Assembly (NCBI GenBank): GCA_029339505.1
Contig: JAQISU010000033.1
Location: forward strand, 5,097,001 to 5,161,000
Direction: 5' to 3'
Source: Unio delphinus
Lineage: Eukaryota; Mollusca; Bivalvia; Unionida; Unionidae
Length of the DNA stretch: 64,000 nucleotides
The translations under genes were made by a program, and so were the position numbers. Shown one piece after another: positions 1-64,000 of this stretch (positions within the stretch are counted from its first letter, which is position 1; every line of letters begins with the position of its first letter). The notes under the pieces were generated by a model, which did no database searches, was not told where the DNA came from, and saw nothing but the letters and a program-made list of their open reading frames with translations.

Positions 1-328
1 GATTTGTAGAAGTTGACAATTTTAGTAGATTTTGTACATTTTGCATACATGTTCCATGGTTTTGCAAAATATTGAGAGACTAAAAATGCATGTTGCATTA
101 ATTTTATGGCAAATTGAACTAAATATACATTAAATCATATTCTGAATTTCAGTGTATTTAATATATAAAAAATACATTTTCCTTGGTAAATTGTCACAAA
201 ATTTTTTGTGATTTTTTTTCATTCTTCCTTACCCATTCAAAACCAATTCTCAGTGATCAGAAATGGGTATATGATTTATGATTACTATAAGTGATGCATG
301 TACATTATTCCTTGGATGCATATTTGCA

Positions 329-445
<117 letters not shown>

Positions 446-857
446 TCATGCATTGATCATGATATAGATCAAGTATTGGGAGGTTACTCTCACTGGAATT
501 TATATTCCTAACATGGTTAATTCCCCTTGTATTGATGGGACTAACTTGAAACCTACACAAGTATTAGCTTTCTAAGTTTGAAGACGGTTTATTATTGGAT
601 TTAGAAATTTAAAACAAAAACAAAACATGAAAGAAAATTGGCTGTATGGGGCAGGAGAAGTGGGTCATGTAGTCTATTTGAAGCAAGATTATTCTTTCCA
701 TGTTAAACAAGTTTGGGAAAACTTTAAGCTGGGTTTTTGTTCTTTTGTCATTGTTGAGTGTAAGTAGATTTTTAGGAGTAAGGTAATCTCTTTTCTCAAA
801 AAAGAAAACCATATAAAGTACATATAGTCGAATTAAAGTCACTTACATCTGTAAGAT

Positions 858-1000
858 ATAGGTATCCTAACATGTATCACATACATCAATAAGGTCCATG
901 TATCCTAATATACATCACATACATCAATAAGGTCCATGTATCCTAACATGAATCACATACATCAATAAGGTCCATGTAACCTAATATGTATCGCATACAT
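858..1000. repeat. 38-39-bp minisatellite
   Basis: About four tandem units built on GTATCCTAACATGTATCACA followed by TACATCAATAAGGTCCAT. The units differ by a few substitutions. Confidence 0.9.
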
Positions 1001-1094
1001 TTGTAAGGAACATTTAATTGTTTACCTTGACCTTCATAAGATCTAAATAACAATCAATTGTTTGTCTTGATCATTGTGCCATCTAAGGATCTAT

Positions 1095-1608
1095 TAATTG
1101 TTGTGATCTTTATAACATCTAAAGAGCAATTAATATGTTTGTCTTTACCTTTATTACATCTAAAGAGCAATTAATATGTTTGTCTTTACCTTTATTACAT
1201 CTAAAGAGCAATTAATATGTTTGTCTTATCTTTATTACATCTAAAGAGCAATTAATATGTTTGTCTTTACCTTTATTACATCTAAAGAGCAATTAATATG
1301 TTTGTCTTTACCTTTATTACATGTAAAGAGCAATTAATATGTTTGTCTTTACCTTTATTACATGTAAAGAGCAATTAATATGTTTGTCTTTACCTTTATT
1401 ACATCTAAAGAGCAATTAATATGTTTGTCTTTATATTTATTATATCTAAAGAGCAATTAATATGTTTGTCTTTATCTTTATTACATCTATAGAACAATTA
1501 ATGTTTGTCTTTATCTTTATTACATGTAAAGAGCAATTAATATGTTTGTCTTTACCTTTATTACATCTAAAGAGCAATTAATATGTTTGTCTTTATCTTT
1601 ATTACATC
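1095..1608. repeat. 41-bp minisatellite, about 12 copies
   Basis: Unit: TTAATATGTTTGTCTTTACC followed by TTTATTACATCTAAAGAGCAA. Some units carry ATGTAAAG instead of ATCTAAAG, or lost one C or T. Degenerate relatives extend left to about 1010. Confidence 0.95.
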
Positions 1609-1686
1609 AGATGTTTATATACTTATTGGATATTACCATTATTTGTTCCTTTACTAATTTCATGCACATGTCATATTTGTATCTAG

Positions 1687-62697
<61,011 letters not shown>

Positions 62698-63817
62698 GTA
62701 AATATAGTACCCTTTCAATTAGTTGAAAATTTTGACTTTTGTCACTTTGCTTGGAAACACTGGAATAAATTTAGAATCATTTTTGATTTTCCTAATGTTA
62801 CATATATTTGATTTTAATATTTTTATTTTAATTTAATGTGTTCTGTTTGTCAGCTTTTAAATTTTTTAAAATTACATTACATTGTAATGTAAATTTATTC
62901 ACTGGTGATATTTTTCTTTAATTACAGAACAGATGTGTATGTCTATTAGTTGATCTGTTTTGAAAATAGTTTATTGTTTACGATATGTGCAGTGAAGTAG
63001 AAAATGTATAATTCTTCCATGGAACAGGATTTCTAAAGTTGAATCGAGTTAATATAAGTAAAAACTTACTTTTGCATTTACCACTGTTCTGTAATTAAAG
63101 AATTAATGTATCATAGAAACGCAAACATAGTACATGTAGCTTTTTTCACCAGTTGTCACATGAGCTCTCACTTGTCCCAAGATGAAACATTCGCGAAAAT
63201 CGTACATTTCGGAAGCTGAAAGTCAATGATGGCTTGATGAATAGAAAAGTATCTCAGGAGTAAAACAAGCCATAGAGAATGGTCATGTGCTTTTAAATAC
63301 GGAAATAGCAGAATTAAATCGAGGGACATGGGTGGAACCAAGTATTTGGAAGTTATGAACCTTCTCTTTTTATATAGTAAGATAGATAGGGTCCTATGTC
63401 AAAATGGGTCATAAGGGTAATCTAAGGTATTTTTGTCACTCAGTGCAATTTTTTTCCTTTAGATTATTGTTTTTTTTCCCACATCAAGCTCGCATCGAGA
63501 CCTGTGAGCCAGACTAGCTAGTGTTAATGGGTTATAGTGCACCATCATTAGACCTGACTAGTTTTGAGCACTGTAAAATGACCTGACTATTTTTGAGCAC
63601 TGTAAAATGAACTAACTTTTACTGAGTCCAACTAGCCAGTGCCTCAGGGTTCCAAAATGCCATCCTAAGATTTTGAAAACAGTAAATCATGCAACCTTTA
63701 CTGGGCCCAACCAGTCAGTGTCTCAGGCTTACAATGCACCATCCATGGACATGATTCTTTGAAGACTTGCTTTTTAGCTTTTTCAATTGACATTTTGAAA
63801 ATGTAACTCCATATAGA
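62698..63817. other. Intron right of exon ai
   Basis: No exon found. 63500-63740 has a loose repeat: GACCTGACTA(G/T)TTTTGAGCACTGTAAAATGA is duplicated at about 63560 and 63580-63610, and an ACTAGC(C)AGTG...CAGG string recurs near 63515, 63640 and 63710. The rest is unremarkable. Confidence 0.65.
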
Positions 63818-63987
63818 CAGTCAGATCTCATTTATCTGACACCAATTTTTGCCATTAAAAGTGTCAGATAAAGGTGATTGTCCAGTATATGGATTCAATT
63901 TATGAATGACTTTTAAGATATATTCCTATTTTTGGCATAGAATGAAAGTGATTGATAGGCAGATGCCAGATAAACAAGACTAAACTA
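63818..63987. mobile_element. pogo/Tigger-like MITE
   Basis: 170 bp. Left end CAGTCAGATCTCATTTATCT, right end (reverse complement) TAGTTTAGTCTTGTTTATCT; 17 of the first 26 bases agree, including TTTATCTG. The internal GTGTCAGATAAAGGTGATTG mirrors the left end, as in Tigger elements where (T)TATC(C)GGAC is repeated as the complement. The right end is followed by TA; the left TA is two bases off. No coding capacity. Confidence 0.6.
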
Positions 63988-64000
63988 TATGTATGGAAAC

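Noticed and set aside
468..560. Possible exon upstream of exon a (reads EVTLTGIYIPNMVNSPCIDG..., TIG-like)
   Set aside because: It resembles a TIG start, but its only GT donor (after ACACAA) leaves phase 0 while exon a needs two bases from its upstream partner. The acceptor follows a (TA)n tract without pyrimidines.
1095..1608. CRISPR-like regular repeats
   Set aside because: The units are contiguous with no variable spacers, and the genome is clearly eukaryotic. The same holds for the other arrays.

Overview
The window is a piece of an AT-rich animal genome. It is eukaryotic: GT-AG introns, long (TA)n, (CTAT)n and (TTA)n tracts, many minisatellites, tRNA-derived SINEs, LINE and Penelope relics and MITEs. 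I found no prokaryotic system, CRISPR array or phage. An invertebrate is most likely; the repeat texture leans towards a lophotrochozoan such as a mollusc, but no marker in the window settles the species.

One gene fills the window. It runs on the + strand from before base 1687 to beyond base 62697 and encodes fibrocystin-L (PKHD1L1 family), a giant secreted or single-pass membrane protein. I could place 35 coding exons with canonical AG/GT borders. Every pair of neighbours joins in a compatible phase, giving 6248 coding bases and about 2082 codons without a stop. The first and last exons of the gene lie outside the window. Domain order: end of one IPT/TIG domain (exons a-c); a second TIG (d-f); a PA14 domain (g-i); a long family-specific region with paired cysteines (j-t); four TIG domains (t-y); a cupredoxin-like domain (z-aa); four TIG domains and part of a fifth in one 1284-bp exon (ab); the remaining TIG domains (ac-af); and the start of the first G8 domain (ag-ai). 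This is the order of vertebrate PKHD1L1, roughly its residues 290-2250. Letters a-z, then aa-ai, name the exons here.

About 90% of the window is intron. Most large introns carry their own minisatellite, with a unit length and sequence not used in the other introns: 41 bp at 1.1-1.6 kb, 48 bp at 8.75-9.46 kb, 22/45/27 bp at 31.3-34.4 kb, 51 and 35 bp at 39.6-40.9 kb, 77 bp at 42.8-43.2 kb, 30 bp at 44.9-45.9 kb, 40 bp at 49.2-50.05 kb and 39 bp at 54.4-54.6 kb. Three arrays have higher-order periods (144, 160 and 899 bp).

Mobile-element relics: two repeated tRNA-derived SINE families (A: three copies; B: two long copies and one head fragment) and one more SINE-like copy (C); a decayed Penelope-like element with reverse transcriptase and GIY-YIG remnants and an inverted copy of its 3' end (22.06-23.48 kb); a LINE C-terminal fragment ending in (GATA)n (27.5-28.3 kb); an internally deleted CR1/L2-type LINE ending in (ATT)n (53.18-53.72 kb); a hAT-like MITE (12.9-13.05 kb); and a pogo/Tigger-like MITE (63.8-64.0 kb). 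All appear dead. No gene other than PKHD1L1 is supported.
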